A stretch of 64,000 bases of DNA from Clostridia bacterium (GCA_017625695.1 JAGAKI010000020.1:19487-83486), one strand, 5' to 3'; shown: positions 53,703-63,890, counted from the first letter of the stretch. Notes: a model not told the origin generated them from the letters alone. Numbers and translations are program-made.

Positions 53703-53790
53703 ATGGATAATGGAGAAACCGAAGGGGTTATCCGAAGGCGTAGTACTGCGTACAGCATATTTGTGTACGCCGAGCGATGAGGTTCATCCA
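53703..53790. repeat. Structured intergenic element of unknown type
   Basis: Nested inverted repeats in a non-coding gap: ATGGAT (53703-53708) with ATCCAT (53785-53790); GGATAA (53705-53710) with TTATCC (53728-53733); GGCGTA (53737-53742) with TACGCC (53766-53771). A small plus-strand frame through it has no ribosome binding site. It could be a dispersed repeat or a processed 3' untranslated region. Confidence 0.45.
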
Positions 53791-53810
53791 TTAGACGCGT
53801 TTTATCAAGC

Positions 53811-56800
53811 CTACATTCCAGCTTTGTCGAGGTAAGACTGATATCTGTCCTTCGCTGCTGCTTCCGCCGCTTCAAACAATTCTTTTGCTTCTTCGGGGAA
53901 TGCTCTCTGTAAGGAAGTATAACGAACTTCGGTCTGGAGGAAATCCTGGAAGGACGCAGTGGGAGCTTTGGAATCTAAGGTGAAGGGGTTTTTGCCTTCG
54001 TCTTTTAATGCAGGGTTAAATCTGTATAAGTGCCAGTAGCCACATTCTACAGCTTTCTTTTCCTGCATCTGAGCACCGGATAAGCCACCTTTGATACCAT
54101 GGTTGATGCAAGGAGCATATGCGATAATGATGGACGGACCTTTATGTTTTTCAGCTTCTCTGAATGCTTTTAAGGTCTGAGCCTGGTTTGCTCCCATAGC
54201 AACCTGAGCAACGTATACATAACCGTAGCTCATAGCAATCATACCAAGGTCTTTTTTCTTCACTTTCTTACCGGATGCCGCAAACTGTGCAACTGCACCG
54301 ATGGGCGTGGATTTGGACGCCTGACCGCCGGTGTTGGAATAAACTTCGGTATCAAATACCAGAACATTGATATCTTTGCCGGATGCCAATACATGGTCCA
54401 GACCGCCAAAACCGATATCGTATGCCCAACCGTCACCGCCTAAGATCCACTGAGAACGTTTGATTAAGTCACGTTTGTTTTCCAAAATATATTTTTTGTT
54501 TTCGCAATCACAGTCGCAAGCTTCTAATGCTTTCACTAATGCATCAGACAATGCACGGGTGTTTTCACCGTCATCAAAGCCATCCACCCAAGCGGTAGCT
54601 GCCGCTTTCACATCATCGTTTTTCGCATTTGCGATAACATCTTTTACTTTTTCTAAGATTGCATTTCTTGCGGTTTCACAAGCGGTATACATACCGAAAC
54701 CAAATTCTGCGTTATCTTCAAACAAGGAGTTTGCCCAAGCGGGACCTTGTCCTTTCTGATTGGTGGTGTACGGCATAGCCGGAGCAGAACCTGCCCAAAT
54801 GGAGGAACAACCGGTCGCATTGGCAATCATCATTCTGTCTCCATATAACTGAGTCATCAGTTTTGCGTAAGGAGTTTCACCACAGCCTGCACAAGCACCG
54901 GAGAATTCCAAATAGGGAACTTCAAACTGCGATCCTTTTACGGTATCTTTGTTCATGGGGTTTTTCTTTTCGGGTAAGGTGATTGCATAGTTCCAGTTGG
55001 GAACTTCTTTTTCCACCTGAGTTTCTAACGGTTTCATTACCAAAGCTTTTTCCTTAGCAGGACAAGTATTGGCACAAACGCCGCAACCGGTACAGTCTAA
55101 GGTAGTCACCTGAACTTTAAATTCATAATTATCGTAGGGTTTCAATCCTTTTTTGGTAACAAAGCCTTCCGGAGCGTTTGCTTTTTCATCTGCAGTCAAT
55201 AAGAAAGGTCTGATTGCAGCGTGAGGACAAACGTAAGAACACTGGTTACACTGGATACAGTTTTCGGGAATCCATTCGGGAACGTCAACTGCAATACCGC
55301 GTTTTTCGTATTTGGAAGTACCCTGAGGGAAGGTACCGTCTTCAATGCCTTTAAAGGCAGAAACGGGTAATTTATCACCTTCCTGATTGTTGATGACTTC
55401 CACAATATTCTTAACAAATGCCGGAGCATTGTTATCTTTTTCTGTTTTCACATTATCGGTAGCATTTGCCCAATCAGCAGGAACAGTGATTTCTCTTACT
55501 TTTTCTACCCCTGCGTCTACAGCAGCGTTATTCATATTAACGATATCGTCACCTTTTTTGCCGTAGGACTTTTTGATTGCTTCCTTCATATAGGAAACTG
55601 CTTCATCAATATTCATCACATTTGCCAACTTAAAGAAGCCTGCCTGCATGATAGTATTGATTCTTCCGCCCAAACCGATTTCTTTTGCTAAAGAAACCGC
55701 ATCGATTACATAGAATTTTATCTTCTTCTGTGCCAGATGACGTTTTACGTTTGCAGGCAGATTTGCCATAATTTCTTCATCGGTCCAATGAGTATTGAGT
55801 AAGAAGGTACCGTTTTCTTTTACGTCTGCCAACATATCATACTGATGAATATAAGACGCCTTATGACAAGCTAAAAAGTCTGCTTTCTTAATCAGATAAG
55901 TGGAACGAATGGGAGTATGACCAAATCTTAAATGAGAAACGGTAATACCACCGGATTTTTTAGAGTCATAGGAGAAATATGCCTGTGCAAACATATCGGT
56001 ATGGTCACCGATAATTTTAATGGAGTTTTTATTTGCACCAACCGTACCGTCAGCACCCAGGCCCCAGAATTTACAGCTGATGGTACCTTTGGGAGCTACA
56101 TCAACGGGAGCTGCATCAGGTAAGGACAGATGAGTAACGTCATCGTTGATACCGATGGTGAAGTTATTTTTCGGTTCTGCCTGATTTAAGTTATCAAATA
56201 CTGCGATAATCTGTTCGGGATAGGTATCTTTAGAGCCTAATCCGTATCTGCCGCCAACGATAACAGGTTTGTTTTCTACGCCGGAGTATGCAGCGCAAAC
56301 ATCCAGGTATAAGGGTTCCCCTAAGGAACCGGGTTCTTTGGTTCTGTCTAATACTGCAATTTTCTTAACGGTTGCAGGAATAGCACCCAAGAAATGTTTT
56401 ACAGAGAAGGGTCTGTACAGGCGAACTTTTAACAGACCAACTTTTTCGCCTTTTGCAGTTAAATAATCGATGACTTCTTCTGCCGCATCACAAACGGAAC
56501 CCATTGCAATGATAATTCTTTCCGCATCTGCAGCACCATAGTAATTGAATAAATCATAATTTCTGCCGGTCAATTTAGAAATTTCTTTCATATAATTCTG
56601 ACAGATTTCAGCAACTGCATCATAGTAAGAGTTACAAGCTTCTCTTGCCTGGAAGAAGATATCCGGATTCTGAGCGGTACCGCGGAGAACAGGACTATCG
56701 GGACTTAAGCTTCTTGCTTTGAAAGCTTTTACCGCATCTAAGTCGGTCAGTTTTTTCAAATCTTCATAATCGATGACTTCGATTTTCTGAATTTCGTGAG

Positions 56801-57329
56801 AAGTTCTGAAACCATCAAAGAAATGAAGGAACGGAACTCTGGATTTGATGGTGGTCAAATGTGCCACACAGCCTAAATCCATAACTTCCTGAACGCTGTT
56901 TGCAGAAAGCATTGCAAAACCGGTCTGGCGGCAAGCCATTACGTCAGAATGGTCACCAAAAATAGATAATGCATGAGAAGCCAATGCTCTTGCAGATACA
57001 TGGAATACGCAAGGCAAAAGTTCCCCAGCAATTTTATACATATTAGGAATCATCAAAAGAAGTCCCTGAGAAGCAGTATAGGTAGTGGTTAAAGCACCTG
57101 CCTGCAAGGAACCGTGAACGGTACCTGCTGCACCTGCTTCGGACTGAAGTTCTACAACTTTTACTTCGTTCCCAAAAATGTTTTTCTGTCCTTTTGCGGA
57201 CCATTGATCAACATTTTCAGCCATGGGAGAGGACGGCGTAATCGGATAAATGCCCGCTACTTCGGTAAAGGCGTAAGACGCATATGCCGCAGCCTGGTTA
57301 CCATCCATGGTCATCATTTTTTTTGCCAT
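53811..57329 (-). CDS. nifJ: Pyruvate:ferredoxin (flavodoxin) oxidoreductase
   Basis: Single-chain PFOR, 1172 aa, oxidises pyruvate to acetyl-CoA and CO2 and reduces ferredoxin: a core enzyme of anaerobic Clostridia. Domains in order: pyrimidine-binding (YPITPSSPMAE), the gamma domain (LGADGTVGANKNSIKII), a double-ferredoxin domain with CIQCNQCSYVC and CTGCGVCANTC, and the TPP domain (CAGCGETPYAKLM, GGDGWAYDIGFGG). ATG 57329 has AAAGGAG upstream. Its promoter gives a leader of about 135 bases. Confidence 0.97.
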   Translation of the reverse strand: MAKKMMTMDGNQAAAYASYAFTEVAGIYPITPSSPMAENVDQWSAKGQKNIFGNEVKVVELQSEAGAAGTVHGSLQAGALTTTYTASQGLLLMIPNMYKIAGELLPCVFHVSARALASHALSIFGDHSDVMACRQTGFAMLSANSVQEVMDLGCVAHLTTIKSRVPFLHFFDGFRTSHEIQKIEVIDYEDLKKLTDLDAVKAFKARSLSPDSPVLRGTAQNPDIFFQAREACNSYYDAVAEICQNYMKEISKLTGRNYDLFNYYGAADAERIIIAMGSVCDAAEEVIDYLTAKGEKVGLLKVRLYRPFSVKHFLGAIPATVKKIAVLDRTKEPGSLGEPLYLDVCAAYSGVENKPVIVGGRYGLGSKDTYPEQIIAVFDNLNQAEPKNNFTIGINDDVTHLSLPDAAPVDVAPKGTISCKFWGLGADGTVGANKNSIKIIGDHTDMFAQAYFSYDSKKSGGITVSHLRFGHTPIRSTYLIKKADFLACHKASYIHQYDMLADVKENGTFLLNTHWTDEEIMANLPANVKRHLAQKKIKFYVIDAVSLAKEIGLGGRINTIMQAGFFKLANVMNIDEAVSYMKEAIKKSYGKKGDDIVNMNNAAVDAGVEKVREITVPADWANATDNVKTEKDNNAPAFVKNIVEVINNQEGDKLPVSAFKGIEDGTFPQGTSKYEKRGIAVDVPEWIPENCIQCNQCSYVCPHAAIRPFLLTADEKANAPEGFVTKKGLKPYDNYEFKVQVTTLDCTGCGVCANTCPAKEKALVMKPLETQVEKEVPNWNYAITLPEKKNPMNKDTVKGSQFEVPYLEFSGACAGCGETPYAKLMTQLYGDRMMIANATGCSSIWAGSAPAMPYTTNQKGQGPAWANSLFEDNAEFGFGMYTACETARNAILEKVKDVIANAKNDDVKAAATAWVDGFDDGENTRALSDALVKALEACDCDCENKKYILENKRDLIKRSQWILGGDGWAYDIGFGGLDHVLASGKDINVLVFDTEVYSNTGGQASKSTPIGAVAQFAASGKKVKKKDLGMIAMSYGYVYVAQVAMGANQAQTLKAFREAEKHKGPSIIIAYAPCINHGIKGGLSGAQMQEKKAVECGYWHLYRFNPALKDEGKNPFTLDSKAPTASFQDFLQTEVRYTSLQRAFPEEAKELFEAAEAAAKDRYQSYLDKAGM

Positions 57330-57471
57330 AGTGAAACTTATCTCCTTTTTTGGGTTTTGTCCGGATGATTTCCGCAAAATGTGTGTCTGCAATTTCACAA
57401 AAATCAACCGGGAAACCATATTTAATTTTTTTAAAAACAAATATTGAATCGTATACACGACACTATATAAT

Positions 57472-57500
57472 ATTATAACACTTGTCTATGCATTTGTCAA
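57472..57500 (-). promoter_or_regulatory. Promoter of the PFOR gene
   Basis: On the minus strand, TTGACA (57495-57500), 17-base spacer, TATAAT (57472-57477): perfect consensus. The untranslated leader (about 57465 to 57330) has no obvious riboswitch. Confidence 0.9.
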
Positions 57501-57554
57501 TATAAAACCTCATCTACCTTTTCTATTTTTGTCAACTTTCAACAAGATATTGCA

Positions 57555-57600
57555 AAAAGGGTTAAATGAAGGACAACTTTGTTCCTCATTCAACCCTTTT
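57555..57600. terminator. Terminator after the AGCS symporter gene
   Basis: Stem AAAAGGGTT (57555-57563) with AACCCTTTT (57592-57600), extended inward through AATGA / TCATT with mismatches. It lies between the symporter stop and the PFOR promoter. Confidence 0.8.
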
Positions 57601-57630
57601 ATTCACATCAATTTCGTTGATTTTGACTAT

Positions 57631-59145
57631 TTACAGTTTCTTTTCTTCTTCTGCCTGAATGTCAGGGAATACAGAAATCATAGGTTTAATATCTTTCTTT
57701 TTAAAATGTCTGTCGCAATAGTTTTTCGTGATTTTCATAACCAGTCCGGAAAGTGCCAGTACCCCAATCAGGTTGGGTACCATCATCAGACCGTTGAAGG
57801 TATCGGAAATATCCCAAGCCAAAGAAGAAGTCAGCAGTGCACCTAAGAAAATGGTGATTAAATGTAACACCTTATACAGTTTGGTTGCTTTGGTACCAAA
57901 CAGATATTCCCATGCTTTGGTACCATAGTGGTCCCAGCCGAGCACTGTGGTAAAGGCAAATAATAAAATCGCAATGGCAATGAAACGTTCACCCCACACA
58001 CCAAAAAGCAAGGAAAATGCTTTTGCTACCAGGTTTGCATCAGTTGCACCTGCCATCAGTGCACCGGTGTTCAAATCAATCACGCCGGAAGTCAATACCA
58101 CAAGTGCAGTCATGGTACATACCACCATAGTATCTGCAAACACTTCAAAGATACCCCACAAACCCTGTTTTACAGGTTCTACAACATTGGAGTTGGAATG
58201 CACCATAACAGAAGAACCAAGCCCTGCTTCGTTGGAAAACACGCCACGTTTACAGCCCTGAGTAACAATTTCCTTTACTGCAATACCGGCAACACCGCCC
58301 CACATAGCGGGACCGGAGAACGCATAACGGAAAATTGCACCGAATGCAGCACCAATATTCTGGAAATTCACTCCTATAATGATAAAGCTGCCGATCACAA
58401 ACAAGACCACCATAAAAGGTACCACAGCTTCTGCAAAGTTTGCAATTCTCTTCAATCCGCCTAAAATAATCAAACCAGCAATCACTACCAGAACAATACC
58501 GATAATCAGGTGATACATACTTACCTGACCAACGGGCATTGCAGCCAAGGCAGGAATCTGAAATGCATCTACAATGTTCACAACGATTTTGTTAACCTGT
58601 CCCATTGCACCAATCCCAAAGGATGCTAAAATTGCAAAAACGGAGAATAAAATCGCTAAGATTTTACCTATATACTTACAGCCTTTATAACTGCCCAAAC
58701 CGTCCTGCAGAAAATACATACTTCCGCCGGACCATTCGCCATCTGCATTTTTTCTGCGATAATAAATTCCTAACACGTTTTCAGAATAGTTGGTCATCAT
58801 TCCGAAAAATGCAGCAATCCACATCCAGAAAACAGCACCGGGTCCTCCTGCTACAATCGCAGCAGCTACCCCCGCAATGTTACCAACCCCAATGGTTGCT
58901 GCCAAAGCAGTACAAAGTGCCTGGAACTGAGAAATAGATTTTCCTTTCACATGACCGGAAACTTCTTTTTTAAACAAGCTTCCTAAAGTTTCAGAAAACC
59001 AATGACCGATCTTAGTCACCTGGAATACACCGGTTATTATGGTCATCACTACACCGGTCAGAAGCAAAAGATACAATCCCTTACCCCATACAAAGCTGTT
59101 TACGCTGTTGTTGACATCCGTCAACCAAGTTAAAAAGTTGTTCAT
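57631..59145 (-). CDS. AGCS-family amino acid:cation symporter (alanine/glycine)
   Basis: A 504-aa polytopic protein of the alanine/glycine:cation symporter family (AGCS). It has about ten to eleven helices, with the family motifs IGVGNIAGVAAAIVAGGPGA and AIVKEIVTQGC-like KRGVFSNEAGLGS. It imports small neutral amino acids with Na+ or H+. ATG 59145 follows GGAAGGGATG. The tandem glycine riboswitch upstream points to glycine as ligand or regulator. Confidence 0.93.
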   Translation of the reverse strand: MNNFLTWLTDVNNSVNSFVWGKGLYLLLLTGVVMTIITGVFQVTKIGHWFSETLGSLFKKEVSGHVKGKSISQFQALCTALAATIGVGNIAGVAAAIVAGGPGAVFWMWIAAFFGMMTNYSENVLGIYYRRKNADGEWSGGSMYFLQDGLGSYKGCKYIGKILAILFSVFAILASFGIGAMGQVNKIVVNIVDAFQIPALAAMPVGQVSMYHLIIGIVLVVIAGLIILGGLKRIANFAEAVVPFMVVLFVIGSFIIIGVNFQNIGAAFGAIFRYAFSGPAMWGGVAGIAVKEIVTQGCKRGVFSNEAGLGSSVMVHSNSNVVEPVKQGLWGIFEVFADTMVVCTMTALVVLTSGVIDLNTGALMAGATDANLVAKAFSLLFGVWGERFIAIAILLFAFTTVLGWDHYGTKAWEYLFGTKATKLYKVLHLITIFLGALLTSSLAWDISDTFNGLMMVPNLIGVLALSGLVMKITKNYCDRHFKKKDIKPMISVFPDIQAEEEKKL

Positions 59146-59211
59146 AACAACATCCCTTCCGCTAAGCAAGGGGTTCTTGTCTCCTAAATCTGCCCGACTG
59201 TTTTTTGAAAT

Positions 59212-59248
59212 AAAAAAGCGGAGTTTTTCTACACAAAAAAACTCCACC
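59212..59248 (-). terminator. Intrinsic terminator of the glycine riboswitch (expression platform)
   Basis: In RNA sense GGAGTTTTT (59237-59245) pairs with AAAAACTCC (59220-59228), and a U-run follows (59212-59217). It lies between the second aptamer and the symporter start, so ligand binding probably decides termination or read-through. Confidence 0.7.
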
Positions 59249-59267
59249 TCAAAAAGCAGTTCAAGCT

Positions 59268-59450
59268 TTTCTCCGTCCTTTTGCCTGAGAGATTAACCCA
59301 CAAGGGGCTTTACACCTTCGGCATCCTTTATCTTTTCCGTTTGTTCGGAAAAGGGACTTCTCCGGAGCGCTATCCGTCTGCAGTCTCTGTCTTGCGACGC
59401 CTGAGAGAGTTACTCCTTCGGCAAGGCTTTCGCCTTTCTCCTGCATCCTT
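59268..59450 (-). ncRNA. Tandem glycine riboswitch
   Basis: Two glycine aptamers in a row. Aptamer 1 in RNA sense has GGAGAAAGGC, then GCCGAAGGAGTAA and CTCTCAGGC with a GACAGAGACTG end. Aptamer 2 has GGATGCCGAAGGTGTAA and ATCTCTCAGGCAAAAGGAC. These are the conserved P1-P3 signatures of the gcvT-type element. It controls the AGCS symporter, one of the known target classes. Confidence 0.9.
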
Positions 59451-59486
59451 CACTTAGCATACAATATTTATTTTTTTCACAAAGAC

Positions 59487-59515
59487 AGTATATACTCCTT
59501 TTTGGGAATTGTCAA
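59487..59515 (-). promoter_or_regulatory. Promoter of the riboswitch-symporter unit
   Basis: On the minus strand, TTGACA (59510-59515), 17-base spacer, TATACT (59487-59492). It is 37 bases upstream of the first aptamer. Confidence 0.85.
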
Positions 59516-59561
59516 CCTTTTTTTAAAAAAATGTGAAATAAATGTCAAAAAAAGTTTATTT

Positions 59562-60509
59562 CTATACAATCCGGCTACGATTTCCACCTTCTGTAAAACT
59601 TTTGATGTTTGCTTCAATTTCGTCAATGCAACGCTGACGGGCATCATAAGCACCCCATGCCATATGAGGAGTAAAAATTACATTGTCACGGTTTAAAATT
59701 TTCTGATACGGACTGTCTTGCTGCATTGGCTCCGTAGAATACACATCCACACCAAGTCCACCTATTTTGCCATTGATGACTGCACTTGTTACTGCCTCTT
59801 CATCAAACACAGCACCACGTGCCACATTAACTAAAATCACACCGTCTTTCATCCGGGATATCCGATTGCTGTCAATCAAATGATAGGTATCGTCATTTAA
59901 GGGGGTATGTACGGTAATGATATCACTTTCTTTGCATAATGTATCCAGGTTCACACATTCAAATTCCGTTACAGGTGTACGTTTATATGCAAGAACTCTG
60001 CACCCCATGGTTTTTGCAATGTTCGCTACCTTACCACCGATATTGCCAAGACCTACCACACCCCAGGTAAGTGCCGGAAGCTCCCGGAATACCGGTTCTA
60101 CCCGATTGAAAACCCCGCTTTTGGTGTAGTCACCGGATTTTACAAATTTGTCATAAAACAGCAAATTCGTTGCTAAAGAAAACGCCATGGAAATGGTTAA
60201 CTGTACCACGCTGTCAGTAGAATATCCCACTACATTGCAAACAGCAATACCGTGTTCTTTGCAATAGGCAATATCCACATTATCAAATCCGGTTGCAGTA
60301 ATACAAATCAGTTTTAAATGTTTGGCATAAGGGAGATTTTCTTTGTTCAGTTTCACTTTGTTTAAAATCAAAACTTCCGCATCCTTGATTCTTTCGATGA
60401 CCTGATCCTGGGTAGTCAAATCGTAAACAGTTACGTCACCGAGCTTGTGAATCCCCGAGAAATCCAAATCTTTTCCTAAGGTTTTTACATCTAATACAGA
60501 TATTTTCAT
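59562..60509 (-). CDS. D-2-hydroxyacid dehydrogenase
   Basis: A 315-aa NAD-dependent dehydrogenase of the D-isomer 2-hydroxyacid family. Motifs: the Rossmann GLGNIGGKVANIA (WGVVGLGNIGG), VNVARGAVFDEEAV with the catalytic Arg, a conserved Glu in VYSTEPMQQD, and the catalytic His in FTPHMAWG. It could be a glycerate or hydroxypyruvate-type enzyme; the substrate is not fixed by sequence. ATG 60509 has GAGGA upstream. It follows the phosphatase gene by 11 bp. Confidence 0.9.
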   Translation of the reverse strand: MKISVLDVKTLGKDLDFSGIHKLGDVTVYDLTTQDQVIERIKDAEVLILNKVKLNKENLPYAKHLKLICITATGFDNVDIAYCKEHGIAVCNVVGYSTDSVVQLTISMAFSLATNLLFYDKFVKSGDYTKSGVFNRVEPVFRELPALTWGVVGLGNIGGKVANIAKTMGCRVLAYKRTPVTEFECVNLDTLCKESDIITVHTPLNDDTYHLIDSNRISRMKDGVILVNVARGAVFDEEAVTSAVINGKIGGLGVDVYSTEPMQQDSPYQKILNRDNVIFTPHMAWGAYDARQRCIDEIEANIKSFTEGGNRSRIV

Positions 60510-60520
60510 AGTTACAATCC

Positions 60521-61222
60521 TCACTTTTCAAAATTGGGATATAAGCCGGATTCCGACATTGGTTCTCCTCCGGCATACAGATGGGAAATATCTCCCACAC
60601 CTGTTGCACGGAAATGAGAATAACCGGCTTCCTCTGTTTCACTGACCAAAGTGGTCACCGACGTGGGTGCCAAAAAGAAGCTGTTCTGTGCCACCACAGG
60701 CGAAATCCCCAGCAAATAGCCCATCAGCAAACTTCCAAGCCCAAAATGGCAAAAGAGTGCGATCGTTTTCTCCTCTCCACCACGGTATACCATCCCCTCG
60801 CGGTTCCAACCGTAACGTGACAGAAGCTCATCAATTCCTTTTGCAACTTCAGGATAGGCACCCGGTGCGGTGCTTTCTGCCATCCAGGTTGGTTCTGTCC
60901 ATTGGTCTAAGGTATAAAATTTCGATTCATTGCACCAAATGGAGGGCGGAATATCCCAGGAAACCCTGGTTGTGCCAGGAGTCGTGCCTGCTTTTCGTCC
61001 CTCAAATTCCCGAAGCCAAGGAAGCGTTTCAAACGGTTTTCCCACCTTCTTCAGGGTAGGCTTCAAGGTATCCTGTGCCCGTCCCAAAGGGGAACAGTAA
61101 AAATCGTCAATCGGTAAATGTTTCATTCGCTCTGATAAGAGTTCTGCTTCACGCCAACCTTTTTCCGTTAAAGAATCAATGGAATAGTCGGGGTCACCGT
61201 GACGGATAATATATATTTTCAT
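60521..61222 (-). CDS. Histidine phosphatase family protein
   Basis: A 233-aa branch-1 histidine phosphatase (phosphoglycerate mutase-like fold). The catalytic loop is RHGDPDY (His8), with LTEKGWREAELLSERM after it. FYCSPLGRAQDT and ALFCHFGLGSLLM (second His) complete the pocket. Cytoplasmic. The substrate is unknown. AAAAGGAG precedes the ATG. Likely co-transcribed with the dehydrogenase. Confidence 0.85.
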   Translation of the reverse strand: MKIYIIRHGDPDYSIDSLTEKGWREAELLSERMKHLPIDDFYCSPLGRAQDTLKPTLKKVGKPFETLPWLREFEGRKAGTTPGTTRVSWDIPPSIWCNESKFYTLDQWTEPTWMAESTAPGAYPEVAKGIDELLSRYGWNREGMVYRGGEEKTIALFCHFGLGSLLMGYLLGISPVVAQNSFFLAPTSVTTLVSETEEAGYSHFRATGVGDISHLYAGGEPMSESGLYPNFEK

Positions 61223-61273
61223 GAAAAAAGCTCCTTTTCAAAAATTATCAGTTACAATGCACTACTATGCAAC

Positions 61274-61561
61274 TTATCTTTCATAATACCGATGTCCGCA
61301 GAACGGACATTTTGGATCATCGCAATCATGTTTTTGCCCGCATTTCGGACATTGAATTTTTGCAATTCCCGATTGCTGATACTCCGTTTGATAAAATTCA
61401 ATTTTTCCGCATCCGGGACAGGAATAAATCTCCACTTCCATGGCTCCGGCCAGTAAATTGGGCAAATCGCCCAACACCCAGCCGGTTTCTCCCAACTGAA
61501 TTTTCCGCGTACCGCTGTATTGCATTTCGGTGTGACACCGCAGGCATAACAATTGTTTCAT
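61274..61561 (-). CDS. Zinc-ribbon protein
   Basis: A 95-aa protein with three Cys pairs: CLRCHTEM (N-terminus), SCPGCGKIEF, and CPKCGQKHDCDDPKCPFCGHRY. It thus has two or three zinc ribbons, and a middle WVLGDLPNLLAGAMEVE strand region. The function is unknown; similar small clostridial proteins are annotated only as zinc-ribbon domain proteins. ATG 61561 has GGAG six bases upstream. Confidence 0.75.
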   Translation of the reverse strand: MKQLLCLRCHTEMQYSGTRKIQLGETGWVLGDLPNLLAGAMEVEIYSCPGCGKIEFYQTEYQQSGIAKIQCPKCGQKHDCDDPKCPFCGHRYYER

Positions 61562-61674
61562 TACATTCTCCATTTCCTTTCAAACAGTTTCTTTCAGCAG
61601 ATACCGATTCCTTCATTTCGTTTTCTCGGAATAACAAAGCGAAATGAAAACATCAGGTACTGGAAGAAAACAAC

Positions 61675-63852
61675 CTACACTTTTTCAAAAATCATCAGTT
61701 TGCTTGCAAAATCACCTTTCGTAGCAACCGGAATCCCCAAATGCATCAAAAACGAACCGCTGTATTCTTTTTTGGTTTCCAAATCACGGTAATAAGCATC
61801 AGCATCCAGACCCGCAAAGTACAGACGGTCGGGGTCTTTGTCGGCAGATCCTAAAACGGAAGCATAAACAGCAATCACATATTGTTTCTCTTCGCTGACA
61901 AATTCTACCGCAAAGGTGTTCCCCGCAAAAGGTGACTGCAAGCGATACATCGTGCTTTCATGAAGAATCTGTCCCCACTGTTTGTAGGTTTTGATTTGCT
62001 GACGGACAATTTCTTTTTCTTCTTCGGTCAGGATCGCCAAATCCAGTTCATAGCCAAATCTTCCGGTCATGGCAATATTTCCACGGGTTTCAATGGAGGT
62101 GGTACGGCCCACCTGATGGTTGGGAACAGCGGAAACATGTGCCCCCATAGTAGTGGTAGGATAAAGCAAACTGGTACCGTATTGAATATACATTCTTTCC
62201 ACCGCGTCGCTGTCATCGCTGGTCCATATCTGAGGATAATAATGAAGGACGCCCAAATCAAAACGACCGCCACCGCCGGCACAGCCTTCAAACAAGACAT
62301 CCGGGAAACTCGTAGTTAACGTTTCCAGTACGTGATAAAGACCAAGAATATATCGATGAGAAAATTCCTGTTGCTTTTCCGGCGGAAGAAGCAAAGAACC
62401 TGGTTCGGTAATGTTTCGGTTCATATCCCATTTGATATAGGAAACAGAACCGTCCTTCAACAATCCGGAAACCACTGAAACGATATAATCGCAGACTTCT
62501 TTCCGGCTTAAATCCAGAACCAGCTGTCTTCTGCCAAGACTCTTTTCCCGTCCTGCTACCTGAATCGCCCAGTCGGGATGTGCACGAAACAGGTCACTGT
62601 CGGGAGATACCATTTCCGGTTCCACCCAAAGCCCGAACTGCATTCCCAAGTCTTTGATACTTTTCGCAAGATGTTCCAAACCTAAGGGTAATTTTTCACG
62701 GTCTGCCACCCAATCCCCCAAAGAACAATTGTCATCATTACGTTTTCCGAACCAACCGTCATCCAAAACCATCAGCTCTACACCAAGTTCTTTTGCGGAG
62801 GAAGCAATCTTTACAAGTTTTTCTTCATCAAACCGGAAATAAGTTGCTTCCCAGTTATTAATCAAAACCGGCCGTTTGACATCGCGGAATTTTCCTCTGC
62901 ACAAACGTTTTCTGATAAAGCCATGAAAGTTCTGCGACATACCGGTAAGTCCATCGGGAGAATAAGTCATAATTACTTCCGGCGCCTGAAACTCTGCACC
63001 CGGTTCTAATATCCAGCGAAAATTAAAATCATTAATTCCCATATAGGCACGCAAAACTTCTTCTGAATTCATTTCGATGCCGGCTGTGAAGTTCCCGCTG
63101 TATACCAAACCGAACCCGTAGGCATCTCCCTGCTGTTCGGTGGTATGTTTGTTAACAAGACAAATAAACGGATTATGATGATGACTGCTGGCACCACGTC
63201 TGGAATCAATCTGTTGGATGCCGTGCATCACCGTTCTGCGTTCAATATGACGTTCTCTTGCCCAGGCTCCGTGCAGATGAACAAGGTCATAATCTCCACT
63301 ATGAATAAAATCCATACTCATACTCATTACACGAAGCAACTCAACGTTGTTATTTCCACCGTTATACACTTTGACACTTCGGGTAATCATATCCCGGTCA
63401 TTATACACGCTGTATTGCAAGGTCAAACGAAGTTTAGTGAGAGAATCTTCCAACTCTAAGAACAATGTATCTGCCTCTGTATCTGATTCCACATAGCCGG
63501 AGGGTAAGCCTGTCAGTCCGGGTTTCCCTGCAGTTACACTATGCCCCGCATAGTGCAGCTTGGTTACGGTGCTTCCGTCCTAATAACGTGCATGAAAGGC
63601 GGGAATCCGAAAATCCGGACTGCCATAGCAAGGATATTCCAACGGCATATCATTTTGCGCAATCCCATCACAAATAGGAGAAAACCCGTGTACCAATGGT
63701 GTGAAAACATCTTCGATTGCAAAATCTCCCGTAATTTTATTCCCATAGTAAAGATGTACGGGAACTTTTCCGTGGTACAACCCGAACAGATAGGTGGTAT
63801 TCGGAGTATTCAAATGAAAGACCTGATTTTTTTCATCAAAACGGATTGACAT
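61675..63852 (-). pseudogene. GH36 alpha-galactosidase interrupted by an in-frame TAG
   Basis: The open frame reads as one GH36 alpha-galactosidase of about 725 residues, but codon 91 (63580-63582) is TAG. The 90 residues before it (ATG at 63852 with AAGGAGG) and the rest align in the same frame, so there is no frameshift. The nucleophile Asp476 is in YIKWDMNRN, and the acid/base Asp is in WTSDDSDAVE; VLDDGWFG and FEGCAGGGGRFD are also typical. It hydrolyses alpha-1,6-galactosides such as raffinose if made. TAG is a normal stop in other genes here, so a nonsense mutation is most likely. An internal restart at about 63492 would lack part of the N-terminal domain. Confidence 0.85.
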
Positions 63853-63890
63853 TGTTGTTTTCCTCCTTGTATTATATAATTATAGTTTAA

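Noticed and set aside
53615..53875. An 86-codon minus-strand frame after the PFOR gene
   Set aside because: It overlaps a terminator, the structured element and the PFOR 3' end in another frame; its composition is not protein-like.
63580..63582. Genetic code change in which TAG is read as an amino acid
   Set aside because: TAG is the stop codon of spoIIIAA, spoIIIAC, spoIIIAD and spoIVFB in this window, all ending where the families end.
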